Of a stretch of DNA of 64,000 nt, positions 52,775-61,812 are shown piece by piece (position 1 is the stretch's first letter; each line of letters begins with the position of its first letter). Source of the stretch: Streptomyces sp. NBC_00353 (GTDB lineage Bacteria; Actinomycetota; Actinomycetes; Streptomycetales; Streptomycetaceae); NCBI RefSeq assembly GCF_036108815.1, contig NZ_CP107985.1, positions 1,984,001 through 2,048,000 on the forward strand, in the 5' to 3' direction. The position numbers were made by a program, and so were the translations under genes. Below the pieces are notes generated by a model. The model worked only from the letters and a program-made list of their open reading frames with translations. It did not search any database and was not told the DNA's origin.

Positions 52775-54151
52775 CTACTTCCGGTGGCCGGTGGCCTGGA
52801 CGCTCCAGGTGAGCGTGTCGGTGGCCAGGGCGCGGACGGCGGGGTCCCGGATGGCGTCCGTACGGTCCACGGCCTCGGCCGTCACCTTGTGACTGCGACC
52901 GTCGGCACGGACGCCGAGCGAGCCGGGGGTGACGGCGGTACGGCCCCGGGCGTGGACCTTCTCGACACCGTCGACGTACCAGCGCAGATCCGTCCGGGCG
53001 AGGCCGGTGGTGCCCACGGCCAGGCTGACCGGGATCCGCTTGCCGCGCTTGACCCCGGTGTTCGTGTCGAGGGTGGTGCTGAGCGCGTTGCCCGCACGGT
53101 AGAAGCCGGCGATCATCGCCTCGCGTCCGGGCAGGTTGAATTCGGTGCTGGACAGCTCACGCATGATCGACGTGGAGGTCGGCCGGTAGATGCCGTACGG
53201 GTAGTAGGCGCTCCCCTCGTACGTGCCGACCGTGGAGCCCGTCGGGTCGCTCTGCCCCAGCCAGCGATACCACTTGGTCCGCTTCTCGATGAGCTGCGCC
53301 GGTGTGTACGTGGTGGAGTTGGGGCCGTCCGTCTCGCCGCCCGTCCAGGTGCCGTACGAGGGGTACGTGTACTCGTCCTCCAGCAGACCCACCGAGTGGC
53401 CGATCTCATGGGCGGCGATCATGCTCGACGACGAGTGGTCGGAGGAGAGGGTGGACACGCCGTTGAACGGGTAGCCCTCGGCCTGCAGACCGGAGTAGCC
53501 GGCACCGCCGTACTTGGTGGAGTTGGCGATGACGACGACGAGGTCGGCGGCGGGCGCCTGGGCCGCGTACGACGCCACCTTGTCGATGTCGGTGCAGACC
53601 AGGCGCTCGGTGTCCGCGCACCAGAAGTAGCTGGAGAGCGCTGTGTCCTTGACGACGTCGGCACCCGGATCGCCGCTGATGCCGGACTCGTTGGAGACGG
53701 CGTCGACGGTCCAGACGTTGAACAGGTTCTGGTAGCTCCGGTACGGCTCCATGGCGGTGATGTCGGCCCACTTGGCGGTGGCGTCCGCGTGGAAGTCGTC
53801 CTGCTGGTCGGCCGTGTAGCCGTCCCCGATGATCACGACATCCAGCCGGTCGTCGGTCGATCCGGTCACGGCCTGCTCGCCGACCGTACCGTCCACGGCG
53901 GCCTCGGCGGCGCTCAGGGACGCCCCGGAGCTCCGACCGGTCTGCGCGGGTGCGTCGGCCGGGACCTCGACGGTCCTCCCGGCGCCGCCGGGCTGCGGGA
54001 AGTATTCGACCTGGTGGCTTCCCCCTCGGCCGTTCCCGGTCGGGGCGGCTTCCGCGGGGGCGGTGCCGGCGGCAGTCGCTGCCAGCAGGCCGGCGAGGGC
54101 GAGTCCCGCCACCGATCCTGCCGTTCGGCGCGTGCCTGGACGTATGCGCAT
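52775..54151 (-). CDS. Secreted M64-family metallopeptidase
   Basis: 458 residues with a signal peptide (about 10-36). The zinc motif HEIGHSVG and the following LLEDEY are those of M64/IgA-peptidase-like enzymes; upstream VVIIGDGYTADQQDDF is the family's characteristic start. A C-terminal beta-rich domain follows (about 355-455). It lies convergent with the encapsulin gene (25 bases). Substrate in the soil setting is unknown. Confidence 0.9.
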   Translation of the reverse strand: MRIRPGTRRTAGSVAGLALAGLLAATAAGTAPAEAAPTGNGRGGSHQVEYFPQPGGAGRTVEVPADAPAQTGRSSGASLSAAEAAVDGTVGEQAVTGSTDDRLDVVIIGDGYTADQQDDFHADATAKWADITAMEPYRSYQNLFNVWTVDAVSNESGISGDPGADVVKDTALSSYFWCADTERLVCTDIDKVASYAAQAPAADLVVVIANSTKYGGAGYSGLQAEGYPFNGVSTLSSDHSSSSMIAAHEIGHSVGLLEDEYTYPSYGTWTGGETDGPNSTTYTPAQLIEKRTKWYRWLGQSDPTGSTVGTYEGSAYYPYGIYRPTSTSIMRELSSTEFNLPGREAMIAGFYRAGNALSTTLDTNTGVKRGKRIPVSLAVGTTGLARTDLRWYVDGVEKVHARGRTAVTPGSLGVRADGRSHKVTAEAVDRTDAIRDPAVRALATDTLTWSVQATGHRK

Positions 54152-54363
54152 GTAGAACTCCTTGAGAGCCTCGGACTTCGGGCGGACGCGAGTCGGCGCA
54201 ACCGTTGATTAACTTGGGAGTTAAATCGACTTAGCGCGAGACTTAACCTAGAGGTGCGTCGGACGCGGAACAAGGCCCGGACGGCCCGTGGTTGGTGTTC
54301 GTAACCGGGCAACTGCCCCTCATGGGGCGCAGGGTGAGATGTGGGAAGCAGGAGGGTGACTCA

Positions 54364-55782
54364 GTGGCCGCGAAGCACACCGCAGGGACGGACACCGGGC
54401 AGAAGCCGAGCGACGGGGGCGAACAAGGGGCCCGGCGTGGGCCGTCCGACGACCCCGGCGCCATCGGACGACGCGTGCACCGACTGCGTACGGAGCGCGG
54501 CCTCACCCAGCGCCAACTGGCCGAACCCGCCTACACCCCTGCGTACATCTCCACCCTGGAGGCGGGCCGGGTCCGCCCCTCGGAGGCTGCCGTACGTCAT
54601 CTCGCCGACCGTCTGGGGGTGACGTACGAGGAGCTGGAGACGGGACGTCCCGCCCATCTCGCCACCGACCTCCGGCTGAAACTTGTCGAAGCCCAGCGGA
54701 CCCTGGCCACCGGCGCCGCCGAGGACGCCGTGGCCGACTACACCAGGCTGCTCGCCGAGGCCGAACAGCTCGGCCTCGACGGCGAACGCGCCACGGCTCT
54801 GCTGGGGCTCGGGCAGTGCGCACTGGAGACGGGCGAGCTGCCGGTGGCCCGCGAGCGCTTCGAGGCCGCGGAGAAGCTGCTTGCGGACGCCCCGCTCCCG
54901 CAGCGCGCGCCGGCGGTGCGCGGCCGGGCCGTCGCGCACCTCCTGGCAGGTGAACTCCGGTACGCCTGCTATCTGCTGGAGAGCGCGATCGACGAACTGA
55001 ACGCCTCCGGTCTGCAGGACCCCGGCGCCCTCCTCCTCCTGTACACGGCCGCGATCGCCCCCTACATGGACATGGGCGCCCACGCCCGTGCCGCGCAGGC
55101 CGGCGAACTGGCCCTGGCCCTGGCACCCCAGGTGTCAGACCCGGAGCTGGTCGCCGGGCTGCACCGGGGCGTCGCCCGTACGCTCATCGCGGCCGGTCGC
55201 ACACAGGAGGCCGACGCCTCGCTCGCCAAAGCAGCCGAGATCTACCAACAGCTGCAGATCCGTACGGAGATGGCGCACTGCCACTGGATGCGCGGCTACG
55301 TCCATGCACAGGACGGCGATCTGTCCGGCGCCGAGACCGAACTGCGCGCCGCCCGCGACATGCTGGCGTCTAAGCGGGCCGCGCTCTACACGGCGCAGGT
55401 CGAGGTGGAACTCGCAGATGTCCTACGCCGACTCGGCAAGCGACAGGAGGCGGAGGCCCTGCTGCTGCGGCTGCTGGGCGAACTGCAGGCGGACCGGGGG
55501 TCGGTCCATGCGGGCGGCGTGCACCGGCTGCTCGGCCTGATCGCCGAGGAGCGGAGCGACCTCGACCGCGCCGAGGAGCATTACGTCACCGCGCTCGGCC
55601 TGCTGGAGCGGGCAGGCGCCGCCGGTGACCTTGCGGACATCTGCCGGCTTCTCGGGGATCTGTTGCGGCGGGCCGGCCGTACCGAGGCCGCGATGGACGC
55701 GTACCGGACCGGCCTCGGCCACCGGGCGGCGCCCGGCAGCACGACGCTGGGTCCGGCGCCGGTGCGCCCGCCGATCCAGTAG
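54364..55782 (+). CDS. XRE-family regulator with TPR repeats
   Basis: 472 residues. HTH at about 35-88: GRRVHRLRTERGLTQRQLAE, then YISTLEAGRVRPSEAAVRHLA. The rest is helical TPR-like (e.g. AVADYTRLLAEAEQLGL, ALLGLGQCALETGELPVARE, DLADICRLLGDLLRRAGR), a layout of regulators that bind peptides or partners. GTG at 54364 has GGAGG upstream. Divergent from the M64 peptidase by about 210 bases, so that gene or itself may be a target. Confidence 0.85.
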   Translation: MAAKHTAGTDTGQKPSDGGEQGARRGPSDDPGAIGRRVHRLRTERGLTQRQLAEPAYTPAYISTLEAGRVRPSEAAVRHLADRLGVTYEELETGRPAHLATDLRLKLVEAQRTLATGAAEDAVADYTRLLAEAEQLGLDGERATALLGLGQCALETGELPVARERFEAAEKLLADAPLPQRAPAVRGRAVAHLLAGELRYACYLLESAIDELNASGLQDPGALLLLYTAAIAPYMDMGAHARAAQAGELALALAPQVSDPELVAGLHRGVARTLIAAGRTQEADASLAKAAEIYQQLQIRTEMAHCHWMRGYVHAQDGDLSGAETELRAARDMLASKRAALYTAQVEVELADVLRRLGKRQEAEALLLRLLGELQADRGSVHAGGVHRLLGLIAEERSDLDRAEEHYVTALGLLERAGAAGDLADICRLLGDLLRRAGRTEAAMDAYRTGLGHRAAPGSTTLGPAPVRPPIQ

Positions 55783-55822
55783 AGCGCAGTGCGCGGGCGG
55801 TGCATACCGCAGGGCGGGCGTC

Positions 55823-56014
55823 GGCAAGCTGGTCCGCTCGCTCGCCGCCCCTGTGGACGCGTCGGGCGATGGCGCACGGGCGGCCCGGCGGCTCGTCCTG
55901 CCCTCGCACACCCTGCGATACCGGCTGCGCCGCGCCCGGGAGCGGTTCGGCGTCGATCTCGACGACCCCGACACCCGGCTGCTCATCACTTCCGCCGTCC
56001 GCCTCAGCGGATAG
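55823..56014 (+). pseudogene. 3' remnant of a PucR-family regulator
   Basis: About 63 codons ending at the TAG at 56012-56014 that read as the C-terminal helix-turn-helix of PucR/CdaR regulators: SHTLRYRLRRARERFGVDLDD and PDTRLLITSAVRL. No start codon with ribosome site and no preceding domain exist; upstream sequence loses family resemblance. It lies directly before the PLP decarboxylase, as if the former regulator gene had been lost by deletion against the XRE gene. Confidence 0.65.
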
Positions 56015-56115
56015 ATTTGTCCTGTATTGCTACAACCGTTCACGGCCAAGGACCGACACCGATCCTGTCCCGTCCGACAGAGACCTGCGGGGCTCCCATC
56101 ACCGACTCTCGACAT

Positions 56116-57498
56116 ATGCCTCTCACCGCGCCCGCTCCCGGCCCTCCGTCCTCCGCGCGTGTCGCCGCCGCGGTCCGCCACGCCGTCGGCGCCGGGCTGC
56201 TCGGCGAGTCCCGGCCCGTCGCCGGGTTCATCGACACCGACGGGGTGCGCGAATCGGTCGCCGCCCTCCAGGACGCGTTCGCCGGGACCCCCGGCGTGCT
56301 GCACACGTTCGCCGCCAAGGCCGCGTCGCTGGTCCCCGTACTGCGGCTGCTCGCCGACTGCGGCATGGGGTGCGAAGTCGCCAGCCCGGGTGAGCTGAGG
56401 ATCGCTCTCGACGCTGGTTTCGCGCCCTCGTCCATCGTGCTCGACTCCCCCGCCAAGACCCGTGACGAGATCCGTCAGGCGCTCGCGCTCGGCGTGGCGC
56501 TCAACGCCGACAGCCTCGACGAGGTGCGCCGGATCGCCTCGCTGCGGCCCAGCAGCTCGGCCTCCGTCATCGGGATACGCGTCAACCCGCAGGTGGGCGG
56601 CGGCTCCATCGGGGCAATGAGCACCGCCACGGCGACCTCCAAGTTCGGCGTGGCGCTGCTCGACCCCGGCGCGCGCGAGCGTGTCGTACAGGCCTTCGCC
56701 GACCACTCCTGGCTGACCCAGCTGCATGCCCATGTCGGTTCCCAGGGCTGTTCGCTGGAGCTGATCGCGGCCGGTGTCGCGGAGATGTACGAGCTCGCCG
56801 AGGAGATCAACAAGACGCTCGGCACCCGACAGGTCACCAGCATCGACATCGGCGGCGGCCTTCCCGTCAACTTCGACGACGACTCCGTCCGGCCCACCTT
56901 CGCCGCCTATGCGGCGGCGCTGCGGGCGGCGGTGCCGGGTCTCTTCGACGGCCGCTACGGGCTGGTCACCGAGTTCGGCCGGTCGCTGCTCGCCAAGAAC
57001 GGGTTCATCGGGGCGCTCGTCGAGTACACAAAGGATGCGGGGGGCCGCCGTATCGCTCTCACCCACGCGGGGGCGCAGATCGCCACCCGTACCGTCTTCA
57101 TGCCTGACGCCTGGCCCCTGCGGGCGGGGGCGTTCGACGCCGAGGGGCGGCCCAAGGAGGGCCCGCCGCTGGTCCAGGACATCGCGGGGCCGTGCTGCTT
57201 CGCCGGCGATGTCGTCGCGCACGCCCGGGAGCTGCCGGAGCTGCGGGAGGGCGACTTCGTGGCGCTGTACGACACGGGCGCGTACTACTTCTCCACACCG
57301 TGGGCGTACAACAGCCTGCCGCGCCCCGCCGTGTACGGCTTCAGCACGGTCGGCGACGGCGGGGACGACGGCTCGGACGGGGACACGGTGCGCTTCGCGC
57401 CGGTGCGTGATGCGCAGTCGCTGGACTCGATCGCCGAGGAGAGCGGCGCCGGCCACGCCGATTCGCTCCTCGGGCTCGGACCGCGGCGTGACCCGTAG
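56116..57498 (+). CDS. PLP-dependent amino acid decarboxylase (fold III)
   Basis: 460 residues. Lysine that binds PLP in HTFAAKAASLVP, then GMGCEVASPGEL, HAHVGSQGC, SIDIGGGLPVNFD and EFGRSLLAKNG; catalytic Cys region GPCCFAGDVV, and YDTGAYYFSTPWAYN. The layout is that of ornithine/diaminopimelate decarboxylases. It is an extra copy type not linked to lysine genes, so the substrate may be another amino acid or a diamine. No good ribosome site precedes ATG 56116; a PucR remnant ends 100 bases before it. Confidence 0.85.
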   Translation: MPLTAPAPGPPSSARVAAAVRHAVGAGLLGESRPVAGFIDTDGVRESVAALQDAFAGTPGVLHTFAAKAASLVPVLRLLADCGMGCEVASPGELRIALDAGFAPSSIVLDSPAKTRDEIRQALALGVALNADSLDEVRRIASLRPSSSASVIGIRVNPQVGGGSIGAMSTATATSKFGVALLDPGARERVVQAFADHSWLTQLHAHVGSQGCSLELIAAGVAEMYELAEEINKTLGTRQVTSIDIGGGLPVNFDDDSVRPTFAAYAAALRAAVPGLFDGRYGLVTEFGRSLLAKNGFIGALVEYTKDAGGRRIALTHAGAQIATRTVFMPDAWPLRAGAFDAEGRPKEGPPLVQDIAGPCCFAGDVVAHARELPELREGDFVALYDTGAYYFSTPWAYNSLPRPAVYGFSTVGDGGDDGSDGDTVRFAPVRDAQSLDSIAEESGAGHADSLLGLGPRRDP

Positions 57499-57526
57499 CA
57501 GGTCGCGGCGGTACGTGCCGGCCCCG

Positions 57527-57730
57527 TCATCCGGGCGGCTGGGGCGACGGCTCCGGCTCCGGCACCGGCTCGGGCCGCGGCGGCTGCGGAATCGGGTGGG
57601 GCGACGGACCGGGCGGCACAGGGCCGGGGACGGGCGGCGCGGGCGTCGGCTCGGGCAGCGGCGACGGCGGTCCCGGCATGGGGCCGGGGGTCGGCGCGGG
57701 TGGAACGGGGTCGGGATACGGGTTGGTCAT
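57527..57730 (-). CDS. Small proline-rich protein
   Basis: 67 residues, start ATG 57730 with GGAGG six bases upstream. After MTNPYPDP nearly every second residue is proline, with P-x-P and E-P repeats (for example PVPPAPTPGPMPGPPSPLPE). No signal peptide, membrane segment or cysteine. It would be a flexible, elongated cytoplasmic peptide. Function unknown. The real ribosome site supports expression. Confidence 0.55.
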   Translation of the reverse strand: MTNPYPDPVPPAPTPGPMPGPPSPLPEPTPAPPVPGPVPPGPSPHPIPQPPRPEPVPEPEPSPQPPG

Positions 57731-57849
57731 CTCGGGCCTCCGAAGGTTCGGGCGGATCTCGAGTCCACCGTCTCCCGGAGCGGCTGCCCTCGCCTGCCGA
57801 GTCCATACGTACGAGTTCCGTACCGTCGGACGAGAACCCGTACGGCGGC

Positions 57850-58476
57850 TCAACCCGCCGCTGCGGCCGCGGCGGAGAGCCCGGGTCGGGGGCTGGAGAG
57901 GACCGGAATCCGGGTGGCTGTGCGGGTGGCGGCATCGGCCATGGACGCCTGGGCCAGCACGATCACATCGGCGTCCGTCACCCGGTCGGCGGCCGCCGCC
58001 ACCAGATCGAGGTAGCCGTCACGGTCACCGGCCCGGAACCGCGCCCATGCGCCGTCCACCAGCACCGTGCGGATGTCCACGCGCCGATTGCCGGCCTCCT
58101 CGGCGAGCAGGGCGAGCGTCGGCGGCAGGGTGTCGTCGATCGCCGCGAGGACCACCACCCGGTCCCGCGTGACGGCGGCCGCCGCCATCGGACGGTCGAC
58201 GCGCAGGACGGGGACGCCGAGCGACTCCGCGGCGGACTCGGCGACCGCGCCGATCGTCGAACAGGTGCAGAGCACCGCGGTCGCACCCTCGGCGACCGCT
58301 CCCGCGAGCAGCGCCTCGATCTCGCCCCGCACCGCGTCCGGACCTGCGTCCCGGGCACGGGCGAGCAGGTCCTCATGCACGAGATGCCGCAGGGCGAGAC
58401 CGGGGTGGTCGGCGTCGCGGAGCGCCTCGAAGACCGGGACGTGGACCGGGGAGGTGTGCAGGAGCGCAAGTGTCAT
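57850..58476 (-). CDS. Asp/Glu racemase-family protein
   Basis: 208 residues. First catalytic Cys region VLCTCSTIGAVAE; the second catalytic Cys is not in the usual place, where VIVLAQASMADAA is found. It is like the maleate isomerase/hydantoin racemase subgroup with one cysteine. ATG at 58476 opens the frame; a longer frame exists but starts with unlikely sequence. Followed on the same strand by the proline-rich gene after 119 bases. Substrate unknown. Confidence 0.75.
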   Translation of the reverse strand: MTLALLHTSPVHVPVFEALRDADHPGLALRHLVHEDLLARARDAGPDAVRGEIEALLAGAVAEGATAVLCTCSTIGAVAESAAESLGVPVLRVDRPMAAAAVTRDRVVVLAAIDDTLPPTLALLAEEAGNRRVDIRTVLVDGAWARFRAGDRDGYLDLVAAAADRVTDADVIVLAQASMADAATRTATRIPVLSSPRPGLSAAAAAAG

Positions 58477-58520
58477 CGGCGCGGGCTCGGATCCTGTTCG
58501 GACGGGACGGGATCGGATCG

Positions 58521-58871
58521 CTACAGCTCGGGGTGGGACTTGAGCTGCTGCTTTGCCTGCTCCACCAGCTCGGTGGGGGCCACCGGAGCCTGGTCGGGGT
58601 GGCCCAGGGCCCACTTCGCGGCGTACGGGCAGAGCGGGACGACGGGCACTCCCTCGCGGTCCGCCATGGCGTAGAACTCCTGGACCAGGGCTCCGGCGAA
58701 ACCCTTGCCCTGGTGCTCGGGTTCGACGACGGTGTGCACGGCGACGAGCGCGGCGGGGGTGCCGTCCATCACGAAGTACGCGATGACTCCGGCGGTCCGG
58801 CCGTCCACCCGTGCCAGCAGCTTGCCGTTCGCCCGGTCGTCGAAGAATTCGAGCGCGGTGTTCTCAGCCAT
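58521..58871 (-). CDS. Small GNAT acetyltransferase (YidJ-like)
   Basis: 116 residues, the short form of the GNAT fold: TVVEPEHQGKGFAGALVQEF is the acetyl-CoA-binding loop (Q/R-x-x-G-x-G/A), followed by VVPLCPYAAKWALGHPDQ. Such small proteins often resemble YidJ/N-acetyltransferase domain proteins. ATG at 58871. It lies between the racemase and panD genes, 28 bases from panD, probably in one transcript with panD. Substrate unknown. Confidence 0.83.
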   Translation of the reverse strand: MAENTALEFFDDRANGKLLARVDGRTAGVIAYFVMDGTPAALVAVHTVVEPEHQGKGFAGALVQEFYAMADREGVPVVPLCPYAAKWALGHPDQAPVAPTELVEQAKQQLKSHPEL

Positions 58872-58899
58872 GGCGGGGTCTCCCTCGTGAACGGAACGG

Positions 58900-59325
58900 T
58901 CAGTTGGCTGCGGGAAGGGCGTACGGGCTGCGTTCGGTGGCGGTGCCGGGCACGGGTGCCGAGGCATCGGTTCCGAGCTCGACGATCCGGTTGTCGGCGT
59001 CGACATGGACGATGCGCGGAGTCAGAGCGCGGGCCTCGGCGTCGTCGACCTGGGCGTAGCTGATCAGGATGACCAGATCGCCGGGGTGCACGAGGTGGGC
59101 GGCTGCGCCGTTGATGCCGATGACACCGGAGCCGCGCTCGCCCTCGATGACGTACGTCTCCAGCCGGGCACCGTTGTCTATGTCGACGATGTGCACGAGC
59201 TCACCGGGCAGCAGATCGGCCGCTTCCATCAGCTCGGCATCAACAGTGACGGAGCCGACGTAGTGCAGATCGGCCTGGGTCACGGTGGCCCGGTGGATCT
59301 TCGACTTGAACATGGTACGAAGCAT
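58900..59325 (-). CDS. panD: Aspartate 1-decarboxylase proenzyme
   Basis: 141 residues. Self-processing site Gly24-Ser25 in YVGSVTVD gives the pyruvoyl group; Lys9 in MFKSKIHRATVTQADL and Tyr22 are also conserved. It makes beta-alanine from aspartate for pantothenate and coenzyme A. The C-terminal tail beyond residue 120 is extra but typical for actinomycetes. Followed by the GNAT gene after 28 bases. No other pan gene is next to it. Confidence 0.95.
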   Translation of the reverse strand: MLRTMFKSKIHRATVTQADLHYVGSVTVDAELMEAADLLPGELVHIVDIDNGARLETYVIEGERGSGVIGINGAAAHLVHPGDLVILISYAQVDDAEARALTPRIVHVDADNRIVELGTDASAPVPGTATERSPYALPAAN

Positions 59326-59585
59326 GGGGAAACTCCCGGAAATGTCTGCTCCCTGCCTGCTTTCTGCAGGTCAAGGGCGGTCTCCGCAGCCTACAACGAT
59401 TCGTGTATTCGGTCAGCTCTCGCCATGTCCTCGAGGACCCGCGCTGACCGGCGACCGCGCCGGTCAGCCGGCAGTCCGGAGAGCGTCTTCTGCCCGCCCG
59501 TCGATCGCGCGAGGACCCCGGATCGCCCCTGTGACCCGGACGGTCTCGTGTCGTGCGAGTCGCAGGACGGCTCTCTTCTCTCCTC

Positions 59586-61592
59586 CTACCGGGAGGCCCG
59601 GTCCAGCAGCTCGAAGAAGGTGTCCCCTCTCACCACCTCGAACGGGTCGGTGAGCAGCTCACCGAGCTCGGCAATGTCGCTCGGCGTCCAGTTCCACGCG
59701 TTGACCGCCCCGGCAATGAACAGCGGGCCGTTCCCGTCCCAGTCCTCGATGTGCTTCACCAGCCCGTCCCGGTACTCCGCCGCGTTGCCCTGCGGCCAGT
59801 AGTTACCGATCACCGCCAGCCCGACGGGACGGATCTGCAGGTCACCGGTCTCCCAGGACTGGATGATGCCGCGCAACGGGGTGTTGTCCCGGTAGGAGCG
59901 GACGATGCGGTCGTCGAAGGGGACCCAGCCGTTGCCCTCCGGGAGCCGTTGGTTGTACGCGTAGACCAGATCCATACCGGTCCGCCGCAGGAACCTCCCG
60001 GTGAGCCGGGTGTACGCGTCCAGCGCCTCTCGCGGCCAGGAGCCGGGGTAGGTGTATCCGGCGCCGGACGGGCCGCTGATCAGCAGGTCGTTGGCGGTGG
60101 CCGTGCGCTGGTAGTGGGCCAGCAGCGCGGGTCCGATGTCGGCCAGGAGCGGGCTGACCGTCCAGTTGACGGGCACCTGGCCGCGCGCGGGGTTGTCCCA
60201 CAGGTCACGCATGCGGCGCTGGCAGTACTGGACGTTGTCGCCCTCGCCGACGGTGAGCGTGAGGTACACCCGGTTGCGAAGCGTCGCCGGCTGGCGCGGC
60301 CGGACCCGGTCGGAAACCTTCGCCCGGGTGCCGGCGTGCACCGTGCCGTTCATGTAGTAGTCGGCGGGCACCACTTCCACCCCGTGCTGTGAGGCCCGGT
60401 CGACGCCGCCCCACTCCCCGGCCACGTCATTGGAGAACCAGCCGCAGTACGGGGTGGTCGGCTCGACCCGGCTGAACACCTCGTCGAGCAGCGCGCCGGT
60501 GGCCCCCGACGGCGGCAGCCACACCACCATGGCCCGGGCGGCGACCGCGTAGTCGCGGAAGTACGGGAAGGGCTCGACGCGGGTGGGCGCGGTGGTCGTG
60601 GCGGTGACCAGGTACTGGTTCCACAGGTCGACATCGACCGTGAGCCGGGTGGTCCCGGCCGGTGCGGTGAACCGGTAGACGAAGTAACCGCCCCCGTCGC
60701 AGAAGCGGTTGGCGTCGCCGCCGAGGGAGGAGTTGAGCCCGTCGAAGAGGTACGGGGCCTCGGCGTCCGTACCCGGCGCGAAGGAAGCGATCTCCTGGCC
60801 GTCGGCCCGTACGGTGACCCGCCCCACCGAAGCGCCCCAGCCGTCGTCCCCCAGGGAGTCCTGGAAGCGGAGGAAGGCCCCGTCCGGGCCGGGCAGTTCG
60901 GGGCTGAGGTCGAAGGTGCGCACCTCCCGGTTGGAGGAGTCGCGGATACGGTCCGGCTCGCGGGCGATCTCACGCCACTGGACACCGTCCACCTTCACGG
61001 TCCTGGTGGGCGGCAGCCCGGCCAGCAGGGTGTGGGCGCAGCGGGGGAAAAGGTTGTCCAGTTGCCAGCGGTGGACCGCCTGCGGGTCGTCGGCGAAACG
61101 GCCCCGCAGATCGGTGACAACCTTCAGGCCGTACCGGCTCGCCTGTTCGGCGGTGGCCGCGACGGCGTTCTCCAGACCGGCGAGGGTGGTGGCGACGTTG
61201 ACCGAGTCGGGGACCTCGGGGTCGTGCAGGACGGCGCCGCGGACCTCGCCGCGGTAGCGGCCGATCAGGTCGAGGGCGTTGTCGTGGCGGGTGACGTCGG
61301 CGCCGGTGCCGGCCAGCCAGCGCAGGTCGACGCCGCCGGCGTCGTAGTTGAAGTAGAGACGAGGGCGGCGCCGGTTGACGACCCCCTGCAGGGTGGTCAG
61401 CAGCAGCTGATCGTCCCCGTGGAGGCTGCTCACGTCGGCGACGTCGAGGGTGGTGGCATGGCCGAAGGACGGCAGCAGGCGGGTGGGGCTGTCACGTTCG
61501 GCGGCGGTGGCCTGGCCGGGGAGGCCGAAGCCCAGTCCGGCTGCCGCCAGGATCGTTCCGTTGGTCAGCAAGAAGTCTCTTCGTGACACCAT
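59586..61592 (-). CDS. Secreted GxGYxYP-domain putative glycoside hydrolase
   Basis: 668 residues. Tat-type signal (MVSRRDFLLTNGTILAAAGL, then GFG). N-terminal part with LQGVVNRRRPRLYFNYD; a beta-sandwich insert (about 195-320). The C-terminal domain holds the signature SGPSGAGYTYPGSWP, with NDLLISGPSG before it, and VNWTVSPLLADIGP. The GxGYxYP family lies near glycosidases by context, without proven activity. A TGACATCGTTGTCA operator-like site sits 30 bases upstream. Confidence 0.87.
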   Translation of the reverse strand: MVSRRDFLLTNGTILAAAGLGFGLPGQATAAERDSPTRLLPSFGHATTLDVADVSSLHGDDQLLLTTLQGVVNRRRPRLYFNYDAGGVDLRWLAGTGADVTRHDNALDLIGRYRGEVRGAVLHDPEVPDSVNVATTLAGLENAVAATAEQASRYGLKVVTDLRGRFADDPQAVHRWQLDNLFPRCAHTLLAGLPPTRTVKVDGVQWREIAREPDRIRDSSNREVRTFDLSPELPGPDGAFLRFQDSLGDDGWGASVGRVTVRADGQEIASFAPGTDAEAPYLFDGLNSSLGGDANRFCDGGGYFVYRFTAPAGTTRLTVDVDLWNQYLVTATTTAPTRVEPFPYFRDYAVAARAMVVWLPPSGATGALLDEVFSRVEPTTPYCGWFSNDVAGEWGGVDRASQHGVEVVPADYYMNGTVHAGTRAKVSDRVRPRQPATLRNRVYLTLTVGEGDNVQYCQRRMRDLWDNPARGQVPVNWTVSPLLADIGPALLAHYQRTATANDLLISGPSGAGYTYPGSWPREALDAYTRLTGRFLRRTGMDLVYAYNQRLPEGNGWVPFDDRIVRSYRDNTPLRGIIQSWETGDLQIRPVGLAVIGNYWPQGNAAEYRDGLVKHIEDWDGNGPLFIAGAVNAWNWTPSDIAELGELLTDPFEVVRGDTFFELLDRASR

Positions 61593-61621
61593 GGACGATC
61601 ACTCCTCCTCGGATGCGAAGT

Positions 61622-61635
61622 TGACATCGTTGTCA
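61622..61635. promoter_or_regulatory. LacI-type operator before the GxGYxYP gene
   Basis: TGACATCGTTGTCA differs from a perfect palindrome only in the centre (arms TGACA and TGTCA). It is similar to the GH92 site GGACAACGTTGTCA, sharing 12 of 14 positions. Likely controlled by the same LacI-family protein. Confidence 0.55.
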
Positions 61636-61812
61636 CCAGCCAGTGAAGCTAGCGACGCATGGGGCACGTGTAAAGAGTGCGGACGCCTCATTCGGCCAAG
61701 TCGGCGCCGCGGTCCGGACGAATGACAGCCCGCAGCACGGTGACCGCTCGCGGTGCGCCGTGAGCATCGGGCGCGTTCTTGCCCCGGCGACAAGGTCCGA
61801 CCCGTCAGGTTG

